Assembly: GCA_039180675.1 (NCBI GenBank)
Contig: JBCDDC010000008.1
Location: 62,001-126,000, forward strand
DNA length: 64,000 nucleotides
Direction: 5' to 3'
Source of the DNA: Thermohalobaculum sp039180675
GTDB taxonomy: Bacteria > Pseudomonadota > Alphaproteobacteria > Rhodobacterales > Rhodobacteraceae
Shown: positions 41,474 through 49,847 of the stretch, one piece after another
Layout of the letters: every line of letters starts with the position of its first letter
Position numbering within the stretch: the first letter of the stretch is position 1
The notes under the pieces: model-generated
What the model saw: only the letters and a program-made list of their open reading frames with translations
What the model was told of the DNA's origin: nothing
The model's database searches: none
Program-made: the position numbers and the translations under genes

Positions 41474-42250
41474 ATGGTCCGCCTGATCTCACGAACGCTC
41501 CTCGGCCTCTTGGTCTTGGTGCCGGCTATTGCGGTTGCGCAAGGCACTGCGGGCCCCACGGATCTTGACGAAGCTGACCGGCAGAAACTCAGGGCCGAAA
41601 TCCGCGCCTACCTGCTCGAGAACCCCGAAGTCCTGGTCGAGGCGCTCGGAATTCTCGAAGACCGCCGTGCGCTGGAGGCCGAGGCGGCCGACAAGGCGCT
41701 GATCGCGGCCAATAAACAGAATATCTTCAATGACGGGCACTCTTTCGTCGGCGGGAATCCCGATGGTGATGTCACGCTCGTCGAATTCCTCGACTACCGC
41801 TGCGGCTTCTGCAAACAGGCGCACCCGCAGATCGTTGAGCTGCTTGAGGCGGATCCGAACGTTAGGCTGGTGGTGAAGGAATTCCCGATCCTAGGCCCCG
41901 AGTCCGTTGCGGCGGGCCGCATGGCGATTGCGGCGGCTGCGATCGACAACGACCGGTACGAGGCGCTCAACGACGCGCTCATGAACTTCCCCAGCAACCT
42001 CACGGAGAGGGCGGCGTACCAAATCGCCGCATCGGTTGGGTACGACCCGCAGGCACTAAGGGCCGAGGCAGACAGCGATGCGACCACCGAGAAGCTCGAG
42101 GCTAACTACGAACTCGCCCGCGCCATGGGGCTCAACGGCACGCCAAGCTTCATCCTCGAGGACGAGATTATCCGCGGCCTTCTGCCCGCACCTCAGATGC
42201 AAGCCCTGATCGACGAGAAGCGCCGGGCAATCAAGTCACAGTCGAACTGA
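41474..42250 (+). CDS. DsbA-family thiol oxidoreductase
   Basis: A periplasmic thioredoxin-fold protein of 258 residues. It has a signal peptide (about 1-22), an N-terminal helical region (about 30-85, LRAEIRAYLLENPEVLVEAL) like the oligomerisation segment of ScsC/BdbD-type proteins, the redox motif CGFC (110-113) and the cis-proline loop NGTPSF. It either forms or shuffles disulfides; the N-terminal helices hint at an isomerase-like oligomer. It follows the M48 protease gene closely, so both probably serve envelope protein quality control. Confidence 0.9.
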   Translation: MVRLISRTLLGLLVLVPAIAVAQGTAGPTDLDEADRQKLRAEIRAYLLENPEVLVEALGILEDRRALEAEAADKALIAANKQNIFNDGHSFVGGNPDGDVTLVEFLDYRCGFCKQAHPQIVELLEADPNVRLVVKEFPILGPESVAAGRMAIAAAAIDNDRYEALNDALMNFPSNLTERAAYQIAASVGYDPQALRAEADSDATTEKLEANYELARAMGLNGTPSFILEDEIIRGLLPAPQMQALIDEKRRAIKSQSN

Positions 42251-42361
42251 CCGCACGCAAGCTTTGACCTCCAACACAGTTTTCGCTAACCCGGCTGCGA
42301 GGAGAGCGGCGCGCGGCCGCATCACATAAGGGAGCGTCCACCAAGGACGCCGGAAATCCAA

Positions 42362-42844
42362 ATGACCAAGAACAGTGAAGCGGACGTTGCCTTCATCAAA
42401 GCCCTGGCCGAAGTCCTGAACGCCTCCGACCTAACCGAGGTCGAGGTCACGCGGGAGTATGGTGAGGGACAAGGCCTCAATGTCCGCCTGTCGCGCGTCG
42501 CCCAAGCAGCAGTCGTGCCACAGCAGGCCGTTGCTGTGCCAGCTGCGCCGCCGCCTGCGCCCGTAGCCGCAACCTCGGAGGAGCCTGCGCAGCCAGCAGG
42601 ACCAGATCTCACCGGGGCTCTGACCTCGCCCATGGTCGGCACCGCCTATCTGGCGCCTGAGCCTGATGCGCCCTCCTTTGTCTCTGTCGGCGATCAAGTC
42701 AACGAAGGTGACACTGTCCTGATCGTTGAAGCGATGAAGACCATGAACCAAATCCCGGCCCCGCGATCGGGCACCGTAAAACAGATCCTTGTCGCCAATG
42801 GTGAACCGGTCGAGTTCGGCGCCCCCCTTATGATCATCGCCTGA
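42362..42844 (+). CDS. accB: Acetyl-CoA carboxylase biotin carboxyl carrier protein (AccB)
   Basis: AccB carries biotin between the carboxylase and transferase parts of acetyl-CoA carboxylase in fatty acid synthesis. The 160-residue product has a short N-terminal domain, a Pro/Ala linker (about 50-82) and a biotinyl domain whose EAMKTMN motif places the biotin on Lys126. The thumb loop (PDAPSFVSVGD) is present, which distinguishes AccB from other biotin carriers. accC starts seven bases later. The 111 bases upstream presumably hold the promoter. Confidence 0.97.
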   Translation: MTKNSEADVAFIKALAEVLNASDLTEVEVTREYGEGQGLNVRLSRVAQAAVVPQQAVAVPAAPPPAPVAATSEEPAQPAGPDLTGALTSPMVGTAYLAPEPDAPSFVSVGDQVNEGDTVLIVEAMKTMNQIPAPRSGTVKQILVANGEPVEFGAPLMIIA

Positions 42845-42851
42845 GGCGGAG

Positions 42852-44198
42852 ATGTTCGAGAAAATCCTGATCGCTAATCGCGGTGAAATCGCGCTCCGGG
42901 TCATACGGGCCGCCCGCGAGATGGGGATTCAGAGCGTCGCGATCCACTCGACCGCCGATGCAGACGCAATGCATGTCCGCATGGCCGATGAGAGCATCTG
43001 CGTCGGTCCACCAAGCTCCACCGAGAGCTATCTCAACCAGCCCGCCATCCTCAGCGCCTGCGAGATCGTCGGGGTAGACGCGGTCCATCCCGGCTATGGC
43101 TTCTTGAGCGAGAACCAGAACTTCGCGCGGATCGTCGAGGCGCACAAGATCGCCTTCATCGGCCCGACCGCCGAGCATATCTCGATCATGGGCGACAAGA
43201 TCGCGGCCAAAGAGACGATGAGACGCCTCGGCGTGCCCTGCGTTCCGGGCTCGGATGGCGGTGTCGAAACCGTGCAGGACGCCTTGAAGGTTGCCGAGGA
43301 GATCGGTTACCCGGTTCTGGTCAAGGCGGCCTCCGGCGGTGGCGGGCGCGGCATGAAGGTCGCGCAAAGGGCCGATGATCTGCCGGTGGCTTTCGCATCC
43401 GCCAGGACCGAGGCAAAGGCGGCGTTCGGCGACGATACCGTCTATCTGGAAAAGTATCTCAACCTGCCCCGGCACATCGAGATCCAGGTGGTCGCTGACA
43501 CCCACGGTAATGCGGTGCATCTGGGCGAGCGGGACTGCTCGCTCCAACGCCGACATCAGAAGGTGTTCGAAGAAGCGCCGTCGCCGATCATCGATGCAGC
43601 GACCCGCGCGAAGATCGGACAGGTCTGCGCCGACGCGATCCGTGGCTTCGGCTATCGCGGCGTCGGCACCATCGAGTTCCTCTACGAAAATGGCGAATTC
43701 TACTTTATCGAGATGAACACGCGCCTGCAGGTCGAGCACCCCGTGACCGAGATGGTATACGGCGTCGATCTGGTGGTCGAGCAGATCCGCATTGCGGCGG
43801 GAATGCCGCTCTCCTTCAGCCAGGACGATCTGACCCCGCGCGGGCATGCCATCGAGTGCCGGATCAATGCCGAAAAACTCCCGGATTTCGCCCCTTGCCC
43901 GGGAAAGGTGACAGCCTATCACGCCCCTGGCGGGCTGGGCGTGCGGATGGATTCTGCACTCTACGCCGGCTACATGGTCCCGCCCTACTATGACAGCCTG
44001 ATCGGCAAGCTCATCGTCCACGGCGAGTCGCGCGATGCCTGCCTGCGCCGCCTCTCCCGCGCGCTTGGCGAATTGATCGTGGACGGGATCGATACCAGCG
44101 TGCCGCTTTTCCACGCTCTATTGCAGGACCCCGATGTCCAACGCGGCGACTACAACATCCACTGGCTGGAGAAGTGGCTCAAACAGCGTGACTGGTAA
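42852..44198 (+). CDS. accC: Acetyl-CoA carboxylase biotin carboxylase (AccC)
   Basis: AccC carboxylates biotin on AccB using ATP and bicarbonate. The 448-residue protein shows the N-terminal FEKILIANRGEIALRVIRAA, the glycine-rich ATP lid AASGGGGRGMKVA, ERDCSLQRRHQKVFEEAPSP and EMNTRLQVEHPVTE with catalytic Glu and Arg. Length matches the single-subunit bacterial enzyme. It lies between accB and aat, an order common in Rhodobacteraceae. Confidence 0.98.
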   Translation: MFEKILIANRGEIALRVIRAAREMGIQSVAIHSTADADAMHVRMADESICVGPPSSTESYLNQPAILSACEIVGVDAVHPGYGFLSENQNFARIVEAHKIAFIGPTAEHISIMGDKIAAKETMRRLGVPCVPGSDGGVETVQDALKVAEEIGYPVLVKAASGGGGRGMKVAQRADDLPVAFASARTEAKAAFGDDTVYLEKYLNLPRHIEIQVVADTHGNAVHLGERDCSLQRRHQKVFEEAPSPIIDAATRAKIGQVCADAIRGFGYRGVGTIEFLYENGEFYFIEMNTRLQVEHPVTEMVYGVDLVVEQIRIAAGMPLSFSQDDLTPRGHAIECRINAEKLPDFAPCPGKVTAYHAPGGLGVRMDSALYAGYMVPPYYDSLIGKLIVHGESRDACLRRLSRALGELIVDGIDTSVPLFHALLQDPDVQRGDYNIHWLEKWLKQRDW

Positions 44199-44218
44199 TC
44201 CTGTGCTACCGTGCACCC

Positions 44219-44878
44219 ATGAAGGACACAGATTCGCCAGAGCTTGAGCTGACGGCCCACCTTCTGCTTAGGGCCTATCAGGTCGGTGTCTTCCCCATGG
44301 CGGAAAGCGGTGACAGCGCCGAGGTGCTCTGGGTCGATCCACGCACCCGCGGCATCCTCCCGCTCGACGGCTTTCACATCTCGCGGTCGCTGCGCAAACG
44401 GATGCGCCGCTGGGATTACATCGTCACCGTTGACCGGGTTTTCGACGAAGTGGTGCGCTGCTGCGCCGACCGGTCCGAGACCTGGATCAACCCGGCGATC
44501 ACACGCCTCTACAGCGAACTGCACCGGATGGGCCGCGCGCATTCGCTCGAAATCTGGCGCGAGAACAGGCTCGTCGGCGGCCTCTACGGCGTCAGCCTGG
44601 GGTCTGCGTTCTTTGGCGAGAGCATGTTCTCACGCGAGACCGACATGTCGAAAATGGCGCTCGCGTATCTGGTTGCACGGCTCAGATATGGCGGGTTCAC
44701 GCTTCTCGACACGCAGTTCACGACCGACCACCTCCGCTCGCTCGGCGCGATCGAGATCTCGCGCGCGGAGTATCACGAGTTGTTGGAAAGCGCGCTTACC
44801 GAGAAGGCTGATTTCTACTCATTGGCCGAGGGCGTGCCGCCCGACGCAGCAATACAGCTCATCACCCAGACATCATAG
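44219..44878 (+). CDS. aat: Leucyl/phenylalanyl-tRNA-protein transferase (Aat)
   Basis: Aat adds Leu or Phe to proteins with N-terminal Lys or Arg, marking them for ClpAP in the N-end rule pathway. The 219-residue product has the family signatures LLLRAYQVGVFPMAESGD, VLWVDPRTRGILPLDGFHIS, LVGGLYGVSLGSAFFGESMF and LLDTQFTTDHLRSLGAIEI. The 3' end overlaps the convergent DUF2155 gene by 64 bases, covering the last 20 codons of this gene, which are poorly conserved in the family. It follows accC by 20 bases. Confidence 0.96.
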   Translation: MKDTDSPELELTAHLLLRAYQVGVFPMAESGDSAEVLWVDPRTRGILPLDGFHISRSLRKRMRRWDYIVTVDRVFDEVVRCCADRSETWINPAITRLYSELHRMGRAHSLEIWRENRLVGGLYGVSLGSAFFGESMFSRETDMSKMALAYLVARLRYGGFTLLDTQFTTDHLRSLGAIEISRAEYHELLESALTEKADFYSLAEGVPPDAAIQLITQTS

Positions 44879-45366
44879 CGTGGGTGGTCAAGGGCGGAGA
44901 GCGCCGGACTTTCGGCGAACATCCAGCCAGAGAACACAGGCTCCTGATCCACGTCGCGGGCATCCCATATCTTGAGCAGAGAAATCGCCCCGCTTGCACC
45001 TTCCTCATCGCGGGTGCGGCAGCTTTCGACCCGCACGCGCAACCGGTCGAGGGTGACCTCGGTTCCCGAGGGGACATCGACGGTCTGGATCACGCCGGTC
45101 ATTTTGTCGAGCTGGCGCAACCGAGTGCCAGGCTGCTCCGCAGTCTCCTCACCCTCGATTGCCTTGGGAAGAAACGGCCCGAACCCGTCGCGGTAAGTCC
45201 GGAAGGGCGCCCGGATAAACCGTGACGAGCGTTCATCCTCCGCCTCTTCCTCAGCCTGCACATCCTCCTCTCCCGGTGGGGCCAGAGGCTGCTGATCAAT
45301 GGTCTGGGCGGACGTAAATCCACCCGCGACACCGAGGAAAATCAGAAACGCCGCGAGCCGCTTCAT
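44815..45366 (-). CDS. DUF2155 exported protein
   Basis: A 183-residue alphaproteobacterial protein of unknown function with a signal peptide (about 1-20, ending TSA), an acidic low-complexity segment (about 28-46) and the conserved DUF2155 domain (about 80-175: LRQLDKMTGVIQTVDVPSGT, LRVRVESCRTR, FSGWMFAESPALSALDHPRYDVWVMSC). Two conserved cysteines could form a disulfide in the periplasm. Its last 21 codons overlap aat on the other strand. Its start overlaps the stop of the methyltransferase gene (ATGA), so it ends a leftward operon. Confidence 0.85.
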   Translation of the reverse strand: MKRLAAFLIFLGVAGGFTSAQTIDQQPLAPPGEEDVQAEEEAEDERSSRFIRAPFRTYRDGFGPFLPKAIEGEETAEQPGTRLRQLDKMTGVIQTVDVPSGTEVTLDRLRVRVESCRTRDEEGASGAISLLKIWDARDVDQEPVFSGWMFAESPALSALDHPRYDVWVMSCIAASGGTPSANE

Positions 45367-46115
45367 GTCAGTGTCGCACGAAAGCGGATGCGGATGTAAT
45401 CCGCAGTCCAGTTGCCGTCACTGTCCCGCAAAGCCGGGGCGAGCAGATCCTCGATCCGCGCCGCCGCATCGCCTCGCTGCTCGGGAGGGAGCAGCCCGAG
45501 CGCTGGTGCGGCAAGTGTCTTCAGCCAAGCGCGCATATCCGATGTGATCGGGGTCGGCCGGGGGATGAGCGCGATCTCATCAACCTTGAAGCCCGCTACC
45601 TCCAGCCGGGTTTGGTGCTCGGCCACGCTCGGGAAATACCAGACATCATGGAGCGTGGTGTTCACCGCATAGTCGCGTGCCAAAACAGCAATGATCGCCG
45701 TCCTGATCGCCGCGACATTGCCCATTCCACCGAATTCCGCCACCAGCCGCCCACCGGGCCTGAGACAGCGACGGATGCCTTCGAGCACCGCATCGGGTTT
45801 TGTCATCCAATGCATCGCAGCATTTGAGAAGACCGCATCATATGGTCCCTCGAGGGTGAGCGCATGCGCGTCCATCACCTCGACATCCAGCCCTTCGGCC
45901 TCCGCTTTCGCGATCATATCCGGCGAGCCATCGATGCCGTGGACCACGGCGCCTGCCTCGACCAGGCGCCTCGTCAGCGCCCCGTCGCCACAACCGATAT
46001 CGAGAATGCGCTCTCCCGGCCGGGGGTCCAGCAGCGCAAGCACCGGCGCGCCGAGGTCTGATACGAACCGGGCATTCCTTGCATAGTCCACGGCGGACCA
46101 GGCATCTTCGGACAC
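45363..46115 (-). CDS. Class I SAM-dependent methyltransferase
   Basis: The 250-residue product has a Rossmann-type methyltransferase fold with motif I ILDIGCGDGALTRRL, an acidic residue ending strand 2 (VHGIDGSPDMI), FDAV-like YDAVFSNAAMHWM and LRPGGRLVAEFGGMGN. It resembles trans-aconitate methyltransferase and BioC-like proteins, but the substrate is not determinable. It starts three bases after mlaD ends and overlaps the DUF2155 gene, so it is translated with envelope-related neighbours. Confidence 0.83.
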   Translation of the reverse strand: MSEDAWSAVDYARNARFVSDLGAPVLALLDPRPGERILDIGCGDGALTRRLVEAGAVVHGIDGSPDMIAKAEAEGLDVEVMDAHALTLEGPYDAVFSNAAMHWMTKPDAVLEGIRRCLRPGGRLVAEFGGMGNVAAIRTAIIAVLARDYAVNTTLHDVWYFPSVAEHQTRLEVAGFKVDEIALIPRPTPITSDMRAWLKTLAAPALGLLPPEQRGDAAARIEDLLAPALRDSDGNWTADYIRIRFRATLT

Positions 46116-46118
46116 GAT

Positions 46119-46562
46119 CTACTCGCCGCTGCCGTGGATGAAGCGGCCGACCATATCCAGAAGATTGACGGAATCCTGCGTGAACTCAATCGCATCGCCA
46201 GGCTCAAGCATGAACTCCGAGCCACCCGGCTGGATCGCGAGGTAGCTGTCGCCGAGCAGACTGGAAGACGTGATTTTCACGTCGCTGTCGTCCGGGATCT
46301 GGATCCCGTTGTTGATGCTGAGCCGGACAACAGCCTTGTAGGTCTGCGGATCCAGGTCCATGGCCGTGATCGAGCCAACCTTGACCCCTCCAATCCGCAC
46401 ATCGCCCCCTTGCGAGATACCTTCTGCCTTGCGGAACTCGGCCGTGAGTTCGTATCCGCCTGCCGCCGAGATATTCGCGGTGTTCGCGGCGTACACAAGG
46501 AAACCGCCAGCAGCCGCCAGCACGACGCCCCCGATCAGGGCTTCAACCGTATTGCTCGCCAT
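46119..46562 (-). CDS. mlaD: MlaD-family outer-membrane lipid asymmetry protein
   Basis: MlaD is the MCE-domain subunit of the Mla phospholipid transporter that keeps the outer membrane asymmetric. The 147-residue product starts MASNTVEALIGGVVLAAAGG with one N-terminal membrane helix, followed by the MCE domain (YELTAEFRKAEGISQGGDVRIGGVKVGSITAMDLD, residues about 37-72). GGAG nine bases before ATG 46562 supports this start. mlaE and mlaF are not in the window. It lies five bases after the NDUFA12-like gene, a pairing often seen in alphaproteobacteria. Confidence 0.92.
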   Translation of the reverse strand: MASNTVEALIGGVVLAAAGGFLVYAANTANISAAGGYELTAEFRKAEGISQGGDVRIGGVKVGSITAMDLDPQTYKAVVRLSINNGIQIPDDSDVKITSSSLLGDSYLAIQPGGSEFMLEPGDAIEFTQDSVNLLDMVGRFIHGSGE

Positions 46563-46566
46563 TTTC

Positions 46567-46947
46567 TTACTCCGGACTCCATGCTTCATAGTCGCCTCCG
46601 GTACGCGGACGGACGGCGGGTGTCAGGACCGAACCAGGCGGGCGATAGGCCCCATCGGATCCGGTCAGATTGGGCTGATGATCCTTCTCCCACGCCTTGC
46701 GCGGCAGGGGCGCCTCGCTCGGCGGATCGTCAAAGGTGTGATGCAGCCAACCGTGCCAGTCGGGCGAGACATTCGATGCCTCGGCCTCCTTCGCATAGAT
46801 CACCCAACGCCGCTTTCCGTCGCTGGTCTGATAGAATACGTTACCCATCTCGTCTTCGCCCACCTTCTCGCCATGACGGCGCGTATAGATCAGCGTGCCG
46901 ATTGTCGTCCCGTTCCACCAGGTAAAGATCTTCTTCAGGAATTCCAT
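46567..46947 (-). CDS. NDUFA12-family complex I accessory subunit
   Basis: A 126-residue homologue of mitochondrial NDUFA12 (B17.2), one of the few accessory complex I subunits already present in alphaproteobacteria. It starts MEFLKKIFTWWNGTTIGTLI and contains KVGEDEMGNVFYQ, KRRWVIYA, VSPDWHGWLHHTFDDPP and WEKDHQPNLTGSDGAYRPPG. ATG 46947 was chosen to match the conserved N-terminus; upstream readings add unrelated sequence. It is the first gene of a leftward operon with mlaD, a methyltransferase and the DUF2155 gene. The 106 bases between it and tgt probably hold the promoter. Confidence 0.94.
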   Translation of the reverse strand: MEFLKKIFTWWNGTTIGTLIYTRRHGEKVGEDEMGNVFYQTSDGKRRWVIYAKEAEASNVSPDWHGWLHHTFDDPPSEAPLPRKAWEKDHQPNLTGSDGAYRPPGSVLTPAVRPRTGGDYEAWSPE

Positions 46948-47053
46948 CCGCGACTCGCTCAAGTTCTCGGTGCGCCAATCTATGCCGAGCCTGCATACCG
47001 CGTCCAGAGATCTGCGCGTGATCTGCATGTCCACCGGCCGACACAAAAGCCCA

Positions 47054-48184
47054 CTAAAGTGGCGGCAAATCGCCCTCCTCCCGGGTCGCATGAAACGCAG
47101 CTTCGAATTGTGGGAATGCGCGCTCCGCAATCGCCCGGCGCATACCAGCCATAAGCTCCTGATAATAATGGATGTTATGCCAGGTCATCAGCATCGAGGA
47201 GATGATCTCCTGCGCCTTGTGCACATGGTGCAGATAAGCGCGCGAATAGTTGGCGCAAACCGGACAGGTGCAATCAGGGTCGAGCGGGCGCGGATCAGCC
47301 GCGTGCCGCGCGTTGCGAATGTTCACCACCCCGCGCCGGGTAAACGCCTGCCCGGTCCGGCCAGAGCGACTGGGCAGCACGCAGTCGAACATATCGACCC
47401 CTCGCTTGACCGCGCCGACCAGATCGTCGGGCTTGCCGACCCCCATCAGATACCTTGGCCTGTCCTCCGGCAGCATTCCGGGCGCATAGTCGAGCACGTC
47501 GAACATCAACTCCTGCCCTTCGCCGACCGCGAGACCGCCAATCGCGTAGCCCTCAAACCCGATCTCACGCAGCCTCTCCGCCGATTGCGCCCTCAGGTCG
47601 CGGAAGACGGAGCCTTGTTGAATGCCAAAGAGCGCGTAGCCCGGCCGGTCGCCAAACGCCTCTCGCGACCGCCTTGCCCAGCGCATGGAAAGCTGCATCG
47701 AGACCTCCGCCTCCACCTCGGTGCAGGGGAACGGTGTGCACTCGTCAAACGCCATGACGATGTCCGAGCCCAGGAGCCGCTGGATCTCCATTGAGCTTTC
47801 CGGCGTCAGAACATGCTTTGATCCGTCGATATGCGATTTGAAGCTGACGCCATCTTCCGTCAGCTTTCGAAGATCCGCGAGGCTCATGACCTGATAGCCG
47901 CCCGAGTCGGTCAGGATCGGCCCGCCCCAATTCATGAAGTTGTGCAATCCGCCCAGCACCGCGATCTGCTCCGCCCCCGGGCGCAGCATGAGATGATACG
48001 TGTTGCCGAGCAGAATATCTGCCCCCGTTGCCGCGACACTTTCTGGCATCATCGCCTTGACGGTCCCGGCCGTCCCAACCGGCATGAAGGCAGGCGTACG
48101 GATCTCACCCCTAGGCGTCGAAATCACCCCCGTCCGGGCCATGCCGTCCGTCGCTTTCACGTGGAAGGAAAAGCGTTCGCTCAT
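47054..48184 (-). CDS. tgt: tRNA-guanine transglycosylase (Tgt)
   Basis: Tgt swaps guanine-34 for preQ1 in tRNAs for Asp, Asn, His and Tyr during queuosine synthesis. The 376-residue product has the catalytic aspartates in ILTDSGGYQVM and GVDMFDCVLPSRSGR and the zinc site CTCPVCANY followed by His in LMTWHNIHYY. Length is normal. A GluQ-RS gene, acting on the queuosine of tRNA-Asp, lies about 1.7 kb away on the other strand, so two queuosine-related functions occur close together. Confidence 0.98.
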   Translation of the reverse strand: MSERFSFHVKATDGMARTGVISTPRGEIRTPAFMPVGTAGTVKAMMPESVAATGADILLGNTYHLMLRPGAEQIAVLGGLHNFMNWGGPILTDSGGYQVMSLADLRKLTEDGVSFKSHIDGSKHVLTPESSMEIQRLLGSDIVMAFDECTPFPCTEVEAEVSMQLSMRWARRSREAFGDRPGYALFGIQQGSVFRDLRAQSAERLREIGFEGYAIGGLAVGEGQELMFDVLDYAPGMLPEDRPRYLMGVGKPDDLVGAVKRGVDMFDCVLPSRSGRTGQAFTRRGVVNIRNARHAADPRPLDPDCTCPVCANYSRAYLHHVHKAQEIISSMLMTWHNIHYYQELMAGMRRAIAERAFPQFEAAFHATREEGDLPPL

Positions 48185-48253
48185 ATCCGGCCCTCTGGAC
48201 GTCTCATCCGCCGCTTTCTATATCTCGTACAACAAATTCCAAGGATGAAGCGC

Positions 48254-48613
48254 ATGTCCGAGACCGAGCCCCAGGAAGGCGAGCCGCTGATCAAGCCGTC
48301 GAGCGAGGAGCACCCGCTCTACGAGCCGATCGTCGAGGCGTGCAAATCCGTCTATGATCCTGAGATCCCGGTGAATATCTACGACCTTGGCCTGATCTAC
48401 TCGATCCGCGTCAACGAGGAGAGCCATGTCGATATCGACATGTCGCTCACGGCGCCGGGCTGCCCGGTGGCCGAGTTTATGCCCGGCTGGGTTGCGGAGG
48501 CCGTCGAACCGCTGCCCGGCGTCAAAACGGTGAATGTCGAGATCGTTTGGGAACCGCCCTGGGGCATGGAGCGCCTGACCGACGAGGCGCGTCTTGAGCT
48601 CGGCATGATCTGA
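48254..48613 (+). CDS. SufT-like Fe-S assembly protein (DUF59/MIP18 family)
   Basis: The 119-residue product belongs to the DUF59 family, whose SufT branch helps mature iron-sulfur proteins. It contains EACKSVYDPEIPVNIYDLGL, SLTAPGCPVAEFMP with the conserved cysteine, and IVWEPPWGMERLTDEARLEL. ATG 48254 lies nine bases after AAGGA; ATG 48245 is in frame but too close to that site. It stands apart from a suf operon but is followed 67 bases later by an A-type Fe-S carrier gene, which supports the role. Confidence 0.9.
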   Translation: MSETEPQEGEPLIKPSSEEHPLYEPIVEACKSVYDPEIPVNIYDLGLIYSIRVNEESHVDIDMSLTAPGCPVAEFMPGWVAEAVEPLPGVKTVNVEIVWEPPWGMERLTDEARLELGMI

Positions 48614-48680
48614 TCAGAGCAATCGCGCGGCTTGTGCTCCGCCTTAACGCGCCCTATTTTTGCGTCTGAGGAGACTATCT

Positions 48681-49031
48681 ATGTTCGCAATACCGGGCCA
48701 AGACCCAGTGAGCCTAACCGCCGCCGCCATCAAGCGCATTCAAAAGCTGATGGACGGGACGGATGTGAAGGGTCTGCGCATTGGCGTCAAGAAAGGCGGC
48801 TGCGCGGGCATGGAATACACCATGGAGCACGCCACCGAGATCGGCGAAAACGATGCGGTGGTCGAGAAAGAGGGCGCCCGCGTGATGATTGCCCCCATGG
48901 CGCAGATGTTCCTGATCGGCACCGAGATCGATTACCAGACCTCCCTCCTTGAATCGGGGTTCGTCTTCAACAACCCCAACGTCTCCGAGGCCTGCGGCTG
49001 CGGCGAATCGATTAAGTTCGAAGGCATGTGA
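48681..49031 (+). CDS. A-type iron-sulfur carrier (SufA/IscA family)
   Basis: The 116-residue product binds Fe-S clusters for transfer to target proteins. The three ligand cysteines are Cys41 (KKGGCAGMEY), Cys105 and Cys107 (SEACGCGESI), with the usual spacing. Start ATG 48681 has GGAG eight bases upstream. With the SufT-like gene before it, it probably forms a small two-gene Fe-S maturation unit. It could be called SufA or ErpA; sequence alone does not decide. Confidence 0.92.
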   Translation: MFAIPGQDPVSLTAAAIKRIQKLMDGTDVKGLRIGVKKGGCAGMEYTMEHATEIGENDAVVEKEGARVMIAPMAQMFLIGTEIDYQTSLLESGFVFNNPNVSEACGCGESIKFEGM

Positions 49032-49100
49032 AGCCGCCGGGGTCTTGATCCCCGTCTCGGCCCGCGCGATACCTCGTCGCCCAATCACGAGGAGACGCAG

Positions 49101-49847
49101 ATGCCCAGAATGCTGGCCGCCGGAAACTGGAAGATGAATGGGCTGAACAGCGCCCTGCCGGAGCTTCTGGCGATCCTTGAGGCGAACACCTCCTCCGAGG
49201 CTGAGATCCTGATTTGCCCCCCCGCAACCCTGATCGCCGCTATGGCCGAATTGAGCCGCGATTTCCCCGTCACCATCGGCGCGCAGGACTGTCATCAGAA
49301 CGCTGCAGGTGCGCATACCGGGGATCTCTCGGCGGAGATGCTGGCAGATGCGGGGGCTCAGTATGTCATCGTCGGCCATTCCGAACGCCGCGCCGATCAT
49401 GGGGAAGGCGACGCGCTTGTCCGAGCCAAGGCCGAGGCCGCCTGGCGCGCCGGTCTCGCGGCGGTCATCTGCGTCGGCGAGACCGAGGCTGAGCGCGATG
49501 CCGGCCAGACTCTCACCGTTGTGGAGCGCCAGATGGCCGGGTCGATTCCCGATGGGGCCACTGCGGAGAACCTGGTGGTCGCCTACGAACCTGTCTGGGC
49601 GATCGGCACCGGCAGGACACCGACGATCGACGAGATCGATCAGGTTCACGACGCGATGCGCACCCTGCTCTGCACCCGCTTCGACACGGAAATCGGCGCT
49701 CAGGTGCGGTTGCTCTATGGCGGCTCGGTCAAACCCGCCAATGCGGCCGAGATCTTCGCCATCGGCAATGTCGATGGCGGATTGGTCGGCGGCGCGAGCC
49801 TCAAAGCTGCCGACTTCAACCCCATCATCGCTGCCGCGAACGGGTGA
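49101..49847 (+). CDS. tpiA: Triosephosphate isomerase (TpiA)
   Basis: TpiA interconverts dihydroxyacetone phosphate and glyceraldehyde 3-phosphate. The 248-residue product has the catalytic residues in AAGNWKMNG (Lys), VIVGHSERR (His) and VAYEPVWAIGTGRTP (Glu plus mobile loop), and the C-terminal phosphate-binding LLYGGSVKPAN and GGLVGGASL. AGGAGACG precedes the start. Its stop overlaps the GTG start of gluQ (GTGA). Confidence 0.97.
   Translation: MPRMLAAGNWKMNGLNSALPELLAILEANTSSEAEILICPPATLIAAMAELSRDFPVTIGAQDCHQNAAGAHTGDLSAEMLADAGAQYVIVGHSERRADHGEGDALVRAKAEAAWRAGLAAVICVGETEAERDAGQTLTVVERQMAGSIPDGATAENLVVAYEPVWAIGTGRTPTIDEIDQVHDAMRTLLCTRFDTEIGAQVRLLYGGSVKPANAAEIFAIGNVDGGLVGGASLKAADFNPIIAAANG

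Noticed and set aside
42834..44114. A 426-codon leftward frame opposite accC
   Set aside because: accC is complete and certain. The antisense translation shows no family features.
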